The notes under the pieces were generated by a model. It was not told the DNA's origin. It worked only from the letters and a program-made list of their open reading frames with translations, and searched no databases. From assembly GCF_000330505.1 (NCBI RefSeq), contig NW_004443767.1, positions 570,409 to 634,408 on the forward strand: a stretch of DNA of 64,000 nucleotides, read 5' to 3'. The position numbers and the translations under genes are program-made. The DNA is from Entamoeba invadens IP1. Lineage: Eukaryota > Evosea > Mastigamoebida > Endamoebidae. Every line of letters begins with the position of its first letter. The first letter of the stretch is position 1. This document shows positions 52,003 to 61,590 of the stretch, in pieces.

Positions 52003-53316
52003 ATGGATCAAGAACCTCAACATTCTCAAAATGAAAACTCTTCCAAACCAGAGAAACAAGAAAAAGTCGACGAGGAGTATGAAGATGATGTCATAGACTC
52101 TGATGAAGAGATTATTGAAGGAGCAGACCGCATGGAAGGGGAGGAAGTTGACAAAGAAAATGGTGACCATGAAGAGGAATATGATGAAGATGACGAAAAA
52201 GATTTGTCTGACTCTGAATTGGCTCGTCGCGATGAAGAGGAAATGATGCAACAATCAGCAAAGAGAGTGTGTTATATAGCAAAGAAGTACTCTTCATCCC
52301 CCGATGACCGAAAACAGAAGATTGATTTCAATGATGGTGTGATGTGTGTCTCAATCTCAAAAGACGGCAACTTCATTGCGGGTGGTTCCTGCGATAATTC
52401 GTTTGCGGTTTACAACGTCCCAACAAACAAAGTGTTTCAACAGACATTTGAGAACACCGTGAGTTCGGTTTCTTTTTCCCACGACAACGCGTTACTTGCA
52501 ATCGCCAATTACGACGCCACCATTAAAATCTACGACGTTACTGGGACAATGAAATATTCACTCGACGGGTATGACGAGTTCGAGTGGGTCAAATTCCACC
52601 CACAAGGGCATGTAGTTATTGCTGGTTCCAATGACGGAACAATTTGGTTGTGGAATGCCGACAGCGGCAAATTGATAACTTCACTGAGTTGTGGTATTCC
52701 AAGTACTGTTGGGTGTGTGACTCCGGACGGGAAGAATGTCGTTGCGGGATACGAAGATGGAAGTGTTCGGGTTTGGTTCCCAAAGACTGGTGTACCGGAG
52801 AAATTCATGGTTTGTCCACAAAACGAGTCGGTTGAAGTGACGTGCGTAGATGTTATGAAAGACTCTAAGATTGGTGTTGTTGGGTCTGCGGATGGCAATT
52901 GCACGATTTTCAATGTACAAACGGGAAGAAGTCTATCGACGTTAAAAGGCGAGAAAGAGGATGCGTCTGTCGAAAGCGCCGTTGTCAACGCTCTTCACTC
53001 CAAATTTGCATTCACGGGAAGTCTCGATGGGGTTGTGAGGATGTACGATATCGACACTGGGAGACTCACGCGCCGATTCAAACACTGTGGAGATGAAGAG
53101 TTATCAGTCACGAAACTCGACATGCAACAAGGGAGTTATATGCTCGCGTCTTTTGGGATGGATTCCAGAATCAGGTTATGGGACGTTAGAGCCGAACATT
53201 GTGTGAAAGAGATGGGTGGCCACAACGACGCGATATTGTGTGCAGAAGTGAATTGGGAAAAGAAACTGATTGTGACTGGGAGTGAAGACCATACAATGGC
53301 GTTGTTTGCTTTGTAA
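52003..53316 (+). CDS. AAMP/Sqt1-like WD40 protein
   Basis: 437 aa from the ATG at 52003. Residues 1-85 are highly acidic (EEYEDDVIDSDEEIIEG...), followed by an eight-blade-type WD40 propeller (about 105-437). Diagnostic stretches include FEWVKFHPQGHVVIAGSNDG then TIWLWN, VRVWFPKTG, and SRIRLWDVR. The acidic N-terminus with the EW..FHP..G..DG..W.W block is typical of AAMP and yeast Sqt1, the latter a chaperone that delivers ribosomal protein uL16 to the nascent 60S subunit. Orthology is likely but rests on pattern reading. Single exon, cytosolic. Confidence 0.78.
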   Translation: MDQEPQHSQNENSSKPEKQEKVDEEYEDDVIDSDEEIIEGADRMEGEEVDKENGDHEEEYDEDDEKDLSDSELARRDEEEMMQQSAKRVCYIAKKYSSSPDDRKQKIDFNDGVMCVSISKDGNFIAGGSCDNSFAVYNVPTNKVFQQTFENTVSSVSFSHDNALLAIANYDATIKIYDVTGTMKYSLDGYDEFEWVKFHPQGHVVIAGSNDGTIWLWNADSGKLITSLSCGIPSTVGCVTPDGKNVVAGYEDGSVRVWFPKTGVPEKFMVCPQNESVEVTCVDVMKDSKIGVVGSADGNCTIFNVQTGRSLSTLKGEKEDASVESAVVNALHSKFAFTGSLDGVVRMYDIDTGRLTRRFKHCGDEELSVTKLDMQQGSYMLASFGMDSRIRLWDVRAEHCVKEMGGHNDAILCAEVNWEKKLIVTGSEDHTMALFAL

Positions 53317-53632
53317 GAGAATGATTGATTTTACAATACATTTAGATATCCATCTCATCCATAACATTCATAACTTGACATAAAGACATGCAATCAATAT
53401 AATTTAATTTATAGAAAAGAAATAGTTTATTTTTTTCTTATTGGCAATTATAAAACTATTAAATAACTAATAATAAAATACTTGACTTGGTTATCATTAT
53501 TGTATCTACTGTATATAATATATATATATATGTAATCTGTTGTACTGTCTTTATTTAAAACATGGAACTCTTATAGTACTTTTAACTATTCTTATAGTAT
53601 AGATATAGAATATATTAAACTTAAAAATAAGT
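53317..53632. other. Intergenic DNA with a (TA)n run
   Basis: AT-rich spacer with a TA dinucleotide run at about 53512-53531. No gene. Confidence 0.6.
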
Positions 53633-56062
53633 ATGAGCGAAGAAACACCAGAAGAGATTATAAACAATGTCTTAAGAGATGTCCCTTGCGGAGCAAATGG
53701 GTGGGAACGTGTCGAGAATGTTATTAAACCCCCTCCTTTTTATCTCCAGATGTATATTAAACGCACTTCCAATATTCTTACATTATGTTCTGAAGCACTT
53801 TTGCCATATAGTTATGAACAAACATCAACAGAAATGAGAAACATCGAGCTTCTCATGTCTTTTACTAATGTTATTAAAACAGTTAAAAAGATAGAAAACA
53901 AGTTAGAAATAGTCATTCTGTCTGATATCCTTCAAATCAATCAAACAGTGTTTTGCAATTACTCATACACCGAATTTAAAGATATCTCCCTCACTGTTGC
54001 TCTTCGAAATCATTTTTCAATTGGCCCATTTGTCCACTTTGTCAACTTATGCAGAAAAGAACAAAGCGGTGTGAAATACACGCTCTACTGTAATATCCAA
54101 AACCAACTCAGAAACGACCAAATCGACTTCTTATTCTCTATGTTTGGGTACTCCATTAGTTTCTTAAACGAACATTTGGCACACGACGCCGAAGGGCATT
54201 TCATATTATCCAATTTTAAAAGGTTTAACCAAGTCATTGATAACAAAGTCACCCTTCCAAAGGTTTTACACCAAAATGAAATCTTCGACATCTTTGCGAC
54301 TAACGACTACTCGGAATTAATCATCAAGGGTAGAATCTTTTTGCCCCTCATTTCCTTCCAACAACTCTGTACTAAGTATAACAACTACATCTCATCGAAC
54401 TCTTTTCTATTCCCTATAGTAAAACAAATTAAAAAGACGGGGAGACTCAGTTATATACATAAAGAGACCCCATTTCTTGGATTCTCCAATTCTATGACAG
54501 ACCAAGTCTATGGTTCACTGTTGGCAGAAAGAGGGCTCTTCGTGTTTTGTCAAAGTGTCCCATGTAAAGATTGCACATTTGCGTCGAAAGAGGCGCACTC
54601 CTATTTTGAAGATCTGATCTCCGGCGAAATGGTGTCTTGGGTCGGCCACCGACTCGAAGCCAATTTTTATCACCATTGGTCCACCCCAACATTAAAAATG
54701 GTCGACAAAACTAAGAGAGGGATATGCGTCATGTCGCTGATATCAACTTTTTTGTTGTCGAGAATCATCATGTTGTATGGGCTGAATATCACAGTTCCTT
54801 CACTTAAGGAGAATTTGCTGTTACAATTGATCGACGTTTGCTCTTACACCAATTTGGTCAACAAATATGTCATAGAAGACAGAACAAAAAAGATGAAAGA
54901 AGCAAAAATTGTGCAACAGAATGAAACAGTCGCGTCTTCTTTCAACTTGTTGGCTTTAAGCGCACAACTTAAAGAACATATATTCGACTTCTTACCACTC
55001 GAAAGTCTTCTAAGCCTCTCTTTGTGCTGTAAAACACTCAAGTTACAAATATTAAGCAACACCAACCGATTCGAAACATTCTTTGAACTCCACTTCAACC
55101 CTAATACATTTTTCCTTAAAAAAGAACGAATTCTAGAAACACAACAAGAGACGAGTCAAAACAATTACAAAACAGTTTCTCTGGCTAAATTCAACCAAGT
55201 GAAGTGGACGCGACGACTTACAAAGACAGTGGAACGGTTTCAAATTTTTAATAACAGTCCGGTGGACGGTCTTTTCATCACAAATTCAAAGGGGTATTTA
55301 GCTCTCTCCACTTTAGAGCAGAAATGCATATCAATGCCATCAGATATGTCTCGAAAAACTGTTTTAAAGACCCAGTGTAATTCCCCAAAAGCTCAATACA
55401 ACCGTGCAGATAATTACATACAATTTCCATATAGTGATACTGAGTTCTGTAGAGTCTCTTTTAATACCAACAGATATGAGCTATTTACCATTCCCAAATT
55501 TCAGGACTTCAATTTTATTAGTGACAATTGTTTAGTCGCGAAGAACGAAATGGAAGGGTACATCTATGACACGGCCGTTTCTCGTATCGTCCAAGTATTC
55601 CATCCAACAAACAGTCCAATAAAATTGCTCAATGAAGCCGACAATGGCAACATTATCTGTATCGACTCCAATCGAAAATTGACCGGGTTCGATCGTCGAG
55701 CAAATCAAGTCGTTTTTCACACACCACAACGGGAGTACACACCACTCCTATTTGACTCCTTTGGCAATTTTTTAGTCTATGGGACAGACTGTGGTAATAT
55801 AGTGATGTATGACCAACGGATGAATCAGATCTGTGCCGAGCGTATTTTCTTCAAGTCGCCTATAACGACGCTTCACATTGGAAATCGTCGTGGAGTGTTT
55901 GGGACGTCCTTTCGTTCTCTTGTGTATATCAACTGTTACCCGGGCTGGTTCGGATTGAAGCGCACACTACTCAGATCAAATTATTTAGTCACTTCCATCG
56001 CACTCAACGACGAGCAAATCGTCGCAGGTCTATCAAACGGTGAAATAGTTCGATTCTCATAA
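53633..56062 (+). CDS. F-box protein with C-terminal propeller and a large unknown N-terminus
   Basis: 809 aa from the ATG at 53633. Residues 1-430 match no family I know; they contain several long helical stretches, a Cys-bearing loop (FVFCQSVPCKDC) and a possible hydrophobic helix (VMSLISTFLLSRIIML). An F-box follows at about 440-485 (LSAQLKEHIFDFLPLESLLS, then LSLCCKTLK). Residues about 545-809 form degenerate WD-like blades (GYIYDTAVSRIV, LTGFDRRANQVV, IVMYDQRM, GLSNGEIVRFS). The F-box sits in the middle, between two large modules, instead of at the N-terminus as in FBXW proteins. Probably an SCF adaptor; substrate unknown. Confidence 0.75.
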   Translation: MSEETPEEIINNVLRDVPCGANGWERVENVIKPPPFYLQMYIKRTSNILTLCSEALLPYSYEQTSTEMRNIELLMSFTNVIKTVKKIENKLEIVILSDILQINQTVFCNYSYTEFKDISLTVALRNHFSIGPFVHFVNLCRKEQSGVKYTLYCNIQNQLRNDQIDFLFSMFGYSISFLNEHLAHDAEGHFILSNFKRFNQVIDNKVTLPKVLHQNEIFDIFATNDYSELIIKGRIFLPLISFQQLCTKYNNYISSNSFLFPIVKQIKKTGRLSYIHKETPFLGFSNSMTDQVYGSLLAERGLFVFCQSVPCKDCTFASKEAHSYFEDLISGEMVSWVGHRLEANFYHHWSTPTLKMVDKTKRGICVMSLISTFLLSRIIMLYGLNITVPSLKENLLLQLIDVCSYTNLVNKYVIEDRTKKMKEAKIVQQNETVASSFNLLALSAQLKEHIFDFLPLESLLSLSLCCKTLKLQILSNTNRFETFFELHFNPNTFFLKKERILETQQETSQNNYKTVSLAKFNQVKWTRRLTKTVERFQIFNNSPVDGLFITNSKGYLALSTLEQKCISMPSDMSRKTVLKTQCNSPKAQYNRADNYIQFPYSDTEFCRVSFNTNRYELFTIPKFQDFNFISDNCLVAKNEMEGYIYDTAVSRIVQVFHPTNSPIKLLNEADNGNIICIDSNRKLTGFDRRANQVVFHTPQREYTPLLFDSFGNFLVYGTDCGNIVMYDQRMNQICAERIFFKSPITTLHIGNRRGVFGTSFRSLVYINCYPGWFGLKRTLLRSNYLVTSIALNDEQIVAGLSNGEIVRFS

Positions 56063-56203
56063 ATTTTACTAGTCTCCTCTAGTTCTTAATCATTGTATAT
56101 TATTATGTTATTTGTCTAATAATAGTTAGTTCTATAATTAAGACAACTCGTGTACCATTATTTATAGTTTTATATTAACAATATAATAGTACATTTCAAT
56201 CAT

Positions 56204-56998
56204 TCAATTCTCGGGTTGAACCTCTTTAGAGGGTTCCTCGTCTTTCTTCTCACTCTTCGCGCCTTGTGGAAGTTGCTTGTGGACTCTCCCAGACTTTTTC
56301 TGTATTGGTCGTCGAGTAACGACGGAATCGACGGCCATTGAAGTGGCGAAAATAGCCATCATACAGTAGATATGAGCCAACCCATAATCTCCATTGGATT
56401 CTTCTGTGTAAATGAAGTTCACATCTTTTTTTACACCAACTTTGTATAACTCGGACNNNNNNNNNNNNNNNNNNNNNNNNNNNNNNNNNNNNNNNNNNNN
56501 NNNNNNNNNNNNNNNNNNNNNNNNNNNNNNNNNNNNNNNNNNNNNNNNNNNNNNNNTGCCGTTACCCCCAATGATCGCAAAGACCTTTTTCTTCAATTCC
56601 GCACACACTGAAATCGCCATAACGTCACTCTGTATATCGCCGCAAGCGACAATAACAACATCACGGTCCGCAGCAAACCCCCTGAGTAATATTTGGTCGT
56701 AGGGTTTTTCACACAACTCAATACAAGCAGTGGGGTTAAGTGCTTTCAGCTGGGTAATTTCATTTTCTCCATTGTTGAACGCGTGAAGGGAGACACTGTC
56801 ATCTTTATTCATCTCGGGGTAATACATCCGGAGGTTCAAAGAACCAGCCCGAATTAAGTATTCCGAGACAAACGAGAGTGACGGGTGGTTTCCAATTAAC
56901 AGAAACCGTGTTGTCTGAATTGTTTTATAGTTGTCCTCGCCAATCAACAATTTTGTTCTCACGTCCCAGTCTTGAGGTGGTGCTTTGATATGGCTCAT
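56204..56998 (-). CDS. Divergent ThiF/E1-like protein, interrupted by a gap
   Basis: About 264 codons including the gap, with ATG at 56998 (an upstream TTG is ignored). The N-terminal part follows the E1 adenylation fold: WDVRTKLLIGEDNYKTI, TTRFLLIG...EYLIRAGSLNLRMY, QLKALNPTACIEL, and DVVIVACGDI...KKVFAIIGGNG. The nucleotide-binding GxGxxG is replaced by GNHPSLS and no catalytic Cys is visible, as expected for the regulatory partner (SAE1/Aos1 or NAE1 type). The C-terminus is Lys/Glu-rich. The 100-N gap sits inside the coding region, so frame across it is unproven. Likely the non-catalytic subunit of a ubiquitin-like E1. Confidence 0.65.
   Translation of the reverse strand: MSHIKAPPQDWDVRTKLLIGEDNYKTIQTTRFLLIGNHPSLSFVSEYLIRAGSLNLRMYYPEMNKDDSVSLHAFNNGENEITQLKALNPTACIELCEKPYDQILLRGFAADRDVVIVACGDIQSDVMAISVCAELKKKVFAIIGGNGXXXXXXXXXXXXXXXXXXXXXXXXXXXXXXXXXXSELYKVGVKKDVNFIYTEESNGDYGLAHIYCMMAIFATSMAVDSVVTRRPIQKKSGRVHKQLPQGAKSEKKDEEPSKEVQPEN
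56457..56556. other. Assembly gap (100 N) inside a gene
   Basis: Exactly 100 N; the length is nominal and the amount of missing E1-like coding sequence is unknown. Confidence 0.95.
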
Positions 56999-57164
56999 TT
57001 CTTCATTTTTAAAGATCTTCCTCTTGTTTTGAAACAAACTATAATTTAATGGTATATTTGTTATAAAATAAACTATAATCGAGTTAATATTATTATAATT
57101 ATATATCTACTAATATATAGTTAAATTGGTCAAGTAGAATTCAACACTATAAATTAATGAAAAG

Positions 57165-57524
57165 TTAATTAGTCAATTTGAGAGTGATTTGTTGTTTAGA
57201 AACCATTGTTGCATTTGGGTAAGTAGCGGACAAGTCTAGAGTACCGTCTTGTTTCATCTCGATCACCAGAATGACTTTGTCTCCCTTTTTGGGCGAGAAA
57301 GGGATTGAGATTTCTGCGTTTCCAACGAGCATATTTGGGTTAGGGATAACAGTGTCTTTGTACATTTCAAAACCAATTGTTTTTTGGTCGTCTTGTGATA
57401 TTGTAAAAGTGTATCTTTTCTTGGTTGGAAGTTTTGTTCCTTTCTCCACTACCGTTTCAACCATTCGGATCCCAAATAGACTTTTAAACACACAAATACC
57501 AAGTGAATACTCAGCCACTGACAT
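57165..57524 (-). CDS. Free-standing Hsp70 substrate-binding (beta) domain
   Basis: 119 aa with ATG at 57524. The entire protein aligns with the Hsp70 SBD-beta sandwich: YSLGICVFKS (Hsp70 LSLGIET), ETVVEKGTKLPTKKRYTFT (LIERNTTIPTKK), DDQKTIGFEMYKD (DNQTSVRIKVYQGE), NMLVGNAEISIPFSPKKGDKV (NKLLGQFTLVGIPPAPRG) and LVIEMKQDGTLDLSAT (VTFDIDANGIVNVSA). The ATPase domain, the DLLLLDVTPL-type linker and the helical lid are absent. The ORF has its own ATG and stop, and the flanking DNA is spacer, so it is not a fragment of an adjacent Hsp70. It may bind peptides without ATP control; function unknown. Confidence 0.82.
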   Translation of the reverse strand: MSVAEYSLGICVFKSLFGIRMVETVVEKGTKLPTKKRYTFTISQDDQKTIGFEMYKDTVIPNPNMLVGNAEISIPFSPKKGDKVILVIEMKQDGTLDLSATYPNATMVSKQQITLKLTN

Positions 57525-57779
57525 GTCACTTTTGATTAAATATTTATTTGAAGTTCTTTATCTTCTATTGTAATTATTTGCCGGAAATGATACTTCGTTA
57601 TAACATTTTACTATAAATTTATTGATGTAAAGCTATAATATTTATCATATTTTGCACGAACAAAAAATCATTCAAACGAGTTGATATCGTTTACATTCAA
57701 ATGTTAATAATGTGTTACTAATAACACAAATATAGTAAATTAATAACGAAAGCTCATTCAAGCGTGAACACAAATACAG

Positions 57780-59453
57780 TTACTCGAAGGTCAACAAAGA
57801 GTCTATGAATTGCCCACTAAGTACCAAATGCTCAGTGTTTTTGAACATCATTCCAATTTCTTGTCTAACTCCATCCACAGACCCTTCACTCAAATTATTC
57901 ATACAGACTTCTACGGTGTCCAAGTTAGCAGGAAGTGCTATGATTCTCCCTTTTGACAAATCATTTGTAATCAAGCAAAGGTATTCCAGTCGTGTTAATC
58001 GAGTGATGTCCAATGTATTCAATTTTTCTAAGCCGACAGTTAATTTAGTCACACAATGGGGGAGAGTAGTTCCTAGTATCACACTTTCCTTGTTCACAAC
58101 AACTTCTTTCCAATGGGCCAAAGGCATTGAATCCAAGAATTGGTTCACCTCAATATATGTCAAACTTTTAGGGAAAAGAGTACCCACGGGAGTATACGGA
58201 ATAGTCAGTCGTTCCAGTCCCGAGTTGAGTTTAATAGAGACTACTTCTCCTCTCAAAATTACTTCTTTGAGTTGAAGTGGTACTGTGAAATTGGTTGGTG
58301 GCTTACTCAAAACAAGTGTTTTGAGTGTCGGGATATCGCGATAACTTTTATCAAAAGAATAAGTCTCCAATCGTTCCAAATGAATTTCGCAGAGATTTTG
58401 GACACCAACCATTTTTAGACTATTGAGTAACGTCAGAGATTTGAGTGATATTGGTAGATACGTTTTCTTTGGTAAAACACCGACTGTAAGTTCTTCCAAA
58501 TGGTCAAATGTTCTAAAGTCGAATTCCGGCTTAGTTTCTTTTTTAATAAAATAAGTGTTTGTATGTCTACCTTCTTTAAATACAAAAGCACTGATTTTTA
58601 AAGGGAGAAAATATGAATTAGCGAGTGATGGATAATTTATTAGAGGATCTTTAAAGAAATCAGCGGGTGAATTCTGTTGTAATGGAAACTCGTCATATGA
58701 GTTGATGAACTGAGTTGTAAAGTTCCAACGCTTGACACCGAACATTAAAGTCGGGTACTTATTAATAAGAGTTGAGACTTCAATTTCGGTGTGGTTGATA
58801 TTTAACAGTATCACAACATGAACACCTTTTTGTATTAATTGTCTGTACACTTCATAGTACGTTTCCCATGATATGTTCTGTTTTCGCAAATACTCTTCTT
58901 TGTGTGTTTCAACAACAATCAACGTTTTCAGACGTTTAAATTGAAGAACGATGTCAGACATTAAGGTTTGTGGAATGCGACACACCTCCATTTTCTCGGC
59001 AGTTTCATTAAATTTAGTAAATGAAAGAATTTCAAAGTTGGCGTTAACTATTTTTGTGTAGATCACTGAATTGATACTAAAGTATTGACTCAATGTTTTT
59101 GTGTATGACAAAACCACTTGGTCACACATGGACATTTGGTCATCACGACAATTAACCAATTGTGTTGGTGTTAACAACAGTGTTTGTAAATTGGGAAACA
59201 GTTTTTTGAGTAAATCGATGAATGCTTGTATTTTTGAACGTTTGAATGTAGTTGCCATTGCGTTGTATTTATCGTTTGTCATGTTGTGTGGTGGGTGATA
59301 TACAAAGTCTTGAAAATCGACTAATGGATTGGTCCGCAGAGAAAACGCGGCAGTCCCACACTTTTTGGATACAGTGATGAAGGTTTCAAGACTGCGGAGA
59401 TCAGAGATATATAATAACACATTCATCATAAAGGGAAGTTCGAGAGACGACAT
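57780..59453 (-). CDS. F-box-like / leucine-rich-repeat protein
   Basis: 557 aa with ATG at 59453. The N-terminus (LELPFMMNVLLYISDLRSLE, then VSKKC...NPL) matches the F-box-like start of the protein at 2132-3907. Leu-rich repeats follow, for example LFPNLQTLLLTP, PISLKSLTLLNSL, IPTLKTLVLSKPP, ITRLTRLEYLCLI. No transmembrane span or catalytic domain. It belongs to the same expanded Entamoeba LRR family; a ubiquitin-ligase adaptor role is inferred from the F-box-like head only. Confidence 0.8.
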   Translation of the reverse strand: MSSLELPFMMNVLLYISDLRSLETFITVSKKCGTAAFSLRTNPLVDFQDFVYHPPHNMTNDKYNAMATTFKRSKIQAFIDLLKKLFPNLQTLLLTPTQLVNCRDDQMSMCDQVVLSYTKTLSQYFSINSVIYTKIVNANFEILSFTKFNETAEKMEVCRIPQTLMSDIVLQFKRLKTLIVVETHKEEYLRKQNISWETYYEVYRQLIQKGVHVVILLNINHTEIEVSTLINKYPTLMFGVKRWNFTTQFINSYDEFPLQQNSPADFFKDPLINYPSLANSYFLPLKISAFVFKEGRHTNTYFIKKETKPEFDFRTFDHLEELTVGVLPKKTYLPISLKSLTLLNSLKMVGVQNLCEIHLERLETYSFDKSYRDIPTLKTLVLSKPPTNFTVPLQLKEVILRGEVVSIKLNSGLERLTIPYTPVGTLFPKSLTYIEVNQFLDSMPLAHWKEVVVNKESVILGTTLPHCVTKLTVGLEKLNTLDITRLTRLEYLCLITNDLSKGRIIALPANLDTVEVCMNNLSEGSVDGVRQEIGMMFKNTEHLVLSGQFIDSLLTFE

Positions 59454-59661
59454 TCAAATTAATTATTTCAGTTTGAAATTTTGGATTGAGTAGTTGTAGG
59501 GACAAATTGGTTTTATCACTAACAAAATAAATGTTTAAAAATGGTAAAGAAGTGTGAAATTCACACAAATATACAAAGTAGTTTATTTTTAGAGTTTTTT
59601 ATTTGAAATAAAACAAAATAAGACTGATATGGTATTACCGTTTCAATCAAAACTTATTGTA

Positions 59662-59705
59662 CAGGCAGTGAAGTGAAGGTATAAATTTTCAATTAAATAC
59701 TAAAT
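59662..59705 (+). repeat. Left terminal inverted repeat, element 1
   Basis: 44 nt, matches the reverse complement of 60454-60497 at 43 of 44 positions by eye. Confidence 0.85.
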
Positions 59706-60453
59706 TTAAGGGTTTTCTTATCACGAAATATTTTATTTTGATTGGCTGAAATTGTCATTCTCAATAAAACCCTTATTTAACAAGCCGAATTTGTCCTTAT
59801 TATTATAATAATTATTGACATTTTGATTATCTTGTTACCATATTGTTTGTTTGGAAATTATATTTTATAGTTATTTTAATCATTTAAAAACTATAGAAAA
59901 ACAACAATCACACATAAACCAAGAAGCGAATAAACCAATAAAAAACCATCACTTAACTAAACTTGGCAACAAAGCAAACTTCACAAATCCTGCTTCATCA
60001 CAACTCAAACAGATGATAAGTGTGTTTATTTTTTGCCAGCTAGCCCAATAGCCAATAACCACACTCACAACTTATCATTAATTAAAGATCTTAAAGATGA
60101 TGTAATAAAATTTAATATTTGAATATTTATGTAATAAGTGGATAAACAATGAAAAAATAACAATAACAAACGTAGAATATGACACCAAAAATATTTAATC
60201 TTTGTTTTCTTTTTTAACAAGAGTTAATGCTTGGTGTTTGCCTTTTTCTCCTTTCGACTTCAATTTATTTTTTAAGTTCGTTCAATTTTATTTTTCAACT
60301 TATTTTTTCAGCAAAGTCGAATTTAAAAATAATCTAAAAATGGGTCTAAATTTTTTCAAAATATTTTTTTTAGTTTTATTGACCAAAAATTTAAACCCGA
60401 AAAAACAGTAAAAATATGACGTAAAATTGTTGTATTATTCTCAAAACCCTTTT

Positions 60454-60497
60454 ATTTAGTATTCAATTGAAAATTTATACCTTCACTTCACTGCCTG
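60454..60497 (-). repeat. Right terminal inverted repeat, element 1
   Basis: Mate of 59662-59705; followed by TA and then immediately by the left end of element 2. Confidence 0.85.
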
Positions 60498-60499
60498 TA

Positions 60500-60529
60500 G
60501 AGTTGATGGAAAAAAGTCCGGCTCGATAA
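60500..60529 (+). repeat. Left terminal inverted repeat, element 2
   Basis: 30 nt, matches the reverse complement of 61294-61323 with one mismatch. Confidence 0.85.
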
Positions 60530-60662
60530 AAAAGTATGGCTCTTTATTTAACTATAGTAAAATATAATATTGTTAATTATAAATGAAAAACATTTTGTTT
60601 TTTCGAAAAAAACAAAATATTAAAAATAAATTAATTAAAAAGATAAAACTATAAAATTATAT

Positions 60663-61031
60663 ATGGAAAAAGAAACTGAACTCGTGATGAATGAATTTGT
60701 TATTTTGAAAAACAAAGTTGATATTTTAAATACAAAAACTGAAATTGAATTGCAAAGTGCTCAATTCTTTTTACTAAATCAAAAACAAATGAATTACTAC
60801 AGTGAATTGATTGAAAAAAGAAAAATTCACGTAAACTACATACTTTTGTTACTCAAAGGGATGGAGCACAAACCAATCGATTGGTTAACAACATTCAGTC
60901 GATTCTACACAATGCACAATAAAAAAATATTTTTGCATTTCGAGGCAGCGGGTTTGTTACAGCAACCGATTCCAATTGTCAAAATATCGTTTATGTGGGT
61001 CCACAAAATGCCGTGGAAATTAAAAAAGTAA
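60663..61031 (+). CDS. ORF inside element 2, possible remnant
   Basis: 122 aa from an ATG. N-terminal 60 residues look helical and charged; the second half is basic with aromatic residues (HKPIDWLTTFSRFY, FMWVHKMPWKLKK). I see no DDE/D triad or clear transposase motif. It may be a decayed transposase fragment or a small accessory protein of the element. Without the surrounding repeats I would not have called it. Confidence 0.4.
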   Translation: MEKETELVMNEFVILKNKVDILNTKTEIELQSAQFFLLNQKQMNYYSELIEKRKIHVNYILLLLKGMEHKPIDWLTTFSRFYTMHNKKIFLHFEAAGLLQQPIPIVKISFMWVHKMPWKLKK

Positions 61032-61293
61032 TTGTCGCTCCTTCAGTGCCTCAAACAGTAAAAACCAGTAAAACCTTTCATATAAATGAACCAAAATGTT
61101 AAAAAAGACTGAGAACCAACACAGGAAGTTCCTAAACTGCGTTTGTGTTAAGTACAATTTCGGGATTTGAGGACTAAAAAAGCATGTCTCGATATCTTAA
61201 TTGAATTGTTCGTTCGGCTCGTTTGTAATTTGAATTTTAATAATAATAAAAAAACAAAATACAAATAGTTGTTTATTATAAAAATAGTTTATC

Positions 61294-61323
61294 TTATCGA
61301 GCCGGACTTTTTTCCACCAACTC
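61294..61323 (-). repeat. Right terminal inverted repeat, element 2
   Basis: Mate of 60500-60529; followed by TA. Confidence 0.85.
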
Positions 61324-61590
61324 TAATTCAAATTACAATAACATTTGTAAAACAATTTCAATAGCATTTTTCTTTAAAAAAAAACTCTTGGCAATTTGTC
61401 TGAAATTTTATTGTTTTTTTTAAATAACTTTCTTTTTATTACTCAAATTATATTTTTATTTAAAAAACAATTAAAATCATAGTTGAATTATATTCAAAAC
61501 AACCCCATATATCAATATATTATAATATTTATATTATAATTTATACTAGTTATTAAACCAAGATTTCACCAGGAAAAGATAAATTCAAAT

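Larger units (their letters stand above)
59662..60497. mobile_element. Non-coding TIR element, Tc1/mariner-like MITE
   Basis: Ends are a 44-nt terminal inverted repeat, 59662-59705 and 60454-60497, starting CAGGCAGTGAAGTGAAGG with one mismatch; similarity continues weakly beyond. Both ends are flanked by TA (59660-59661, 60498-60499), the target duplication of Tc1/mariner elements. The 836-bp interior has no substantial ORF, so it would be a non-autonomous copy. Confidence 0.8.
60500..61323. mobile_element. TIR element with a 122-codon ORF
   Basis: A 30-nt inverted repeat (60500-60529 and 61294-61323, GAGTTGRTGGAAAAAAGTCC..., one mismatch) bounds 824 bp and is flanked by TA on both sides (60498-60499, 61324-61325). 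The repeat is GC-richer than its surroundings. It abuts element 1, sharing the TA. The TIR sequence differs from element 1, so it is another family. It holds the ORF at 60663-61031. Confidence 0.78.
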
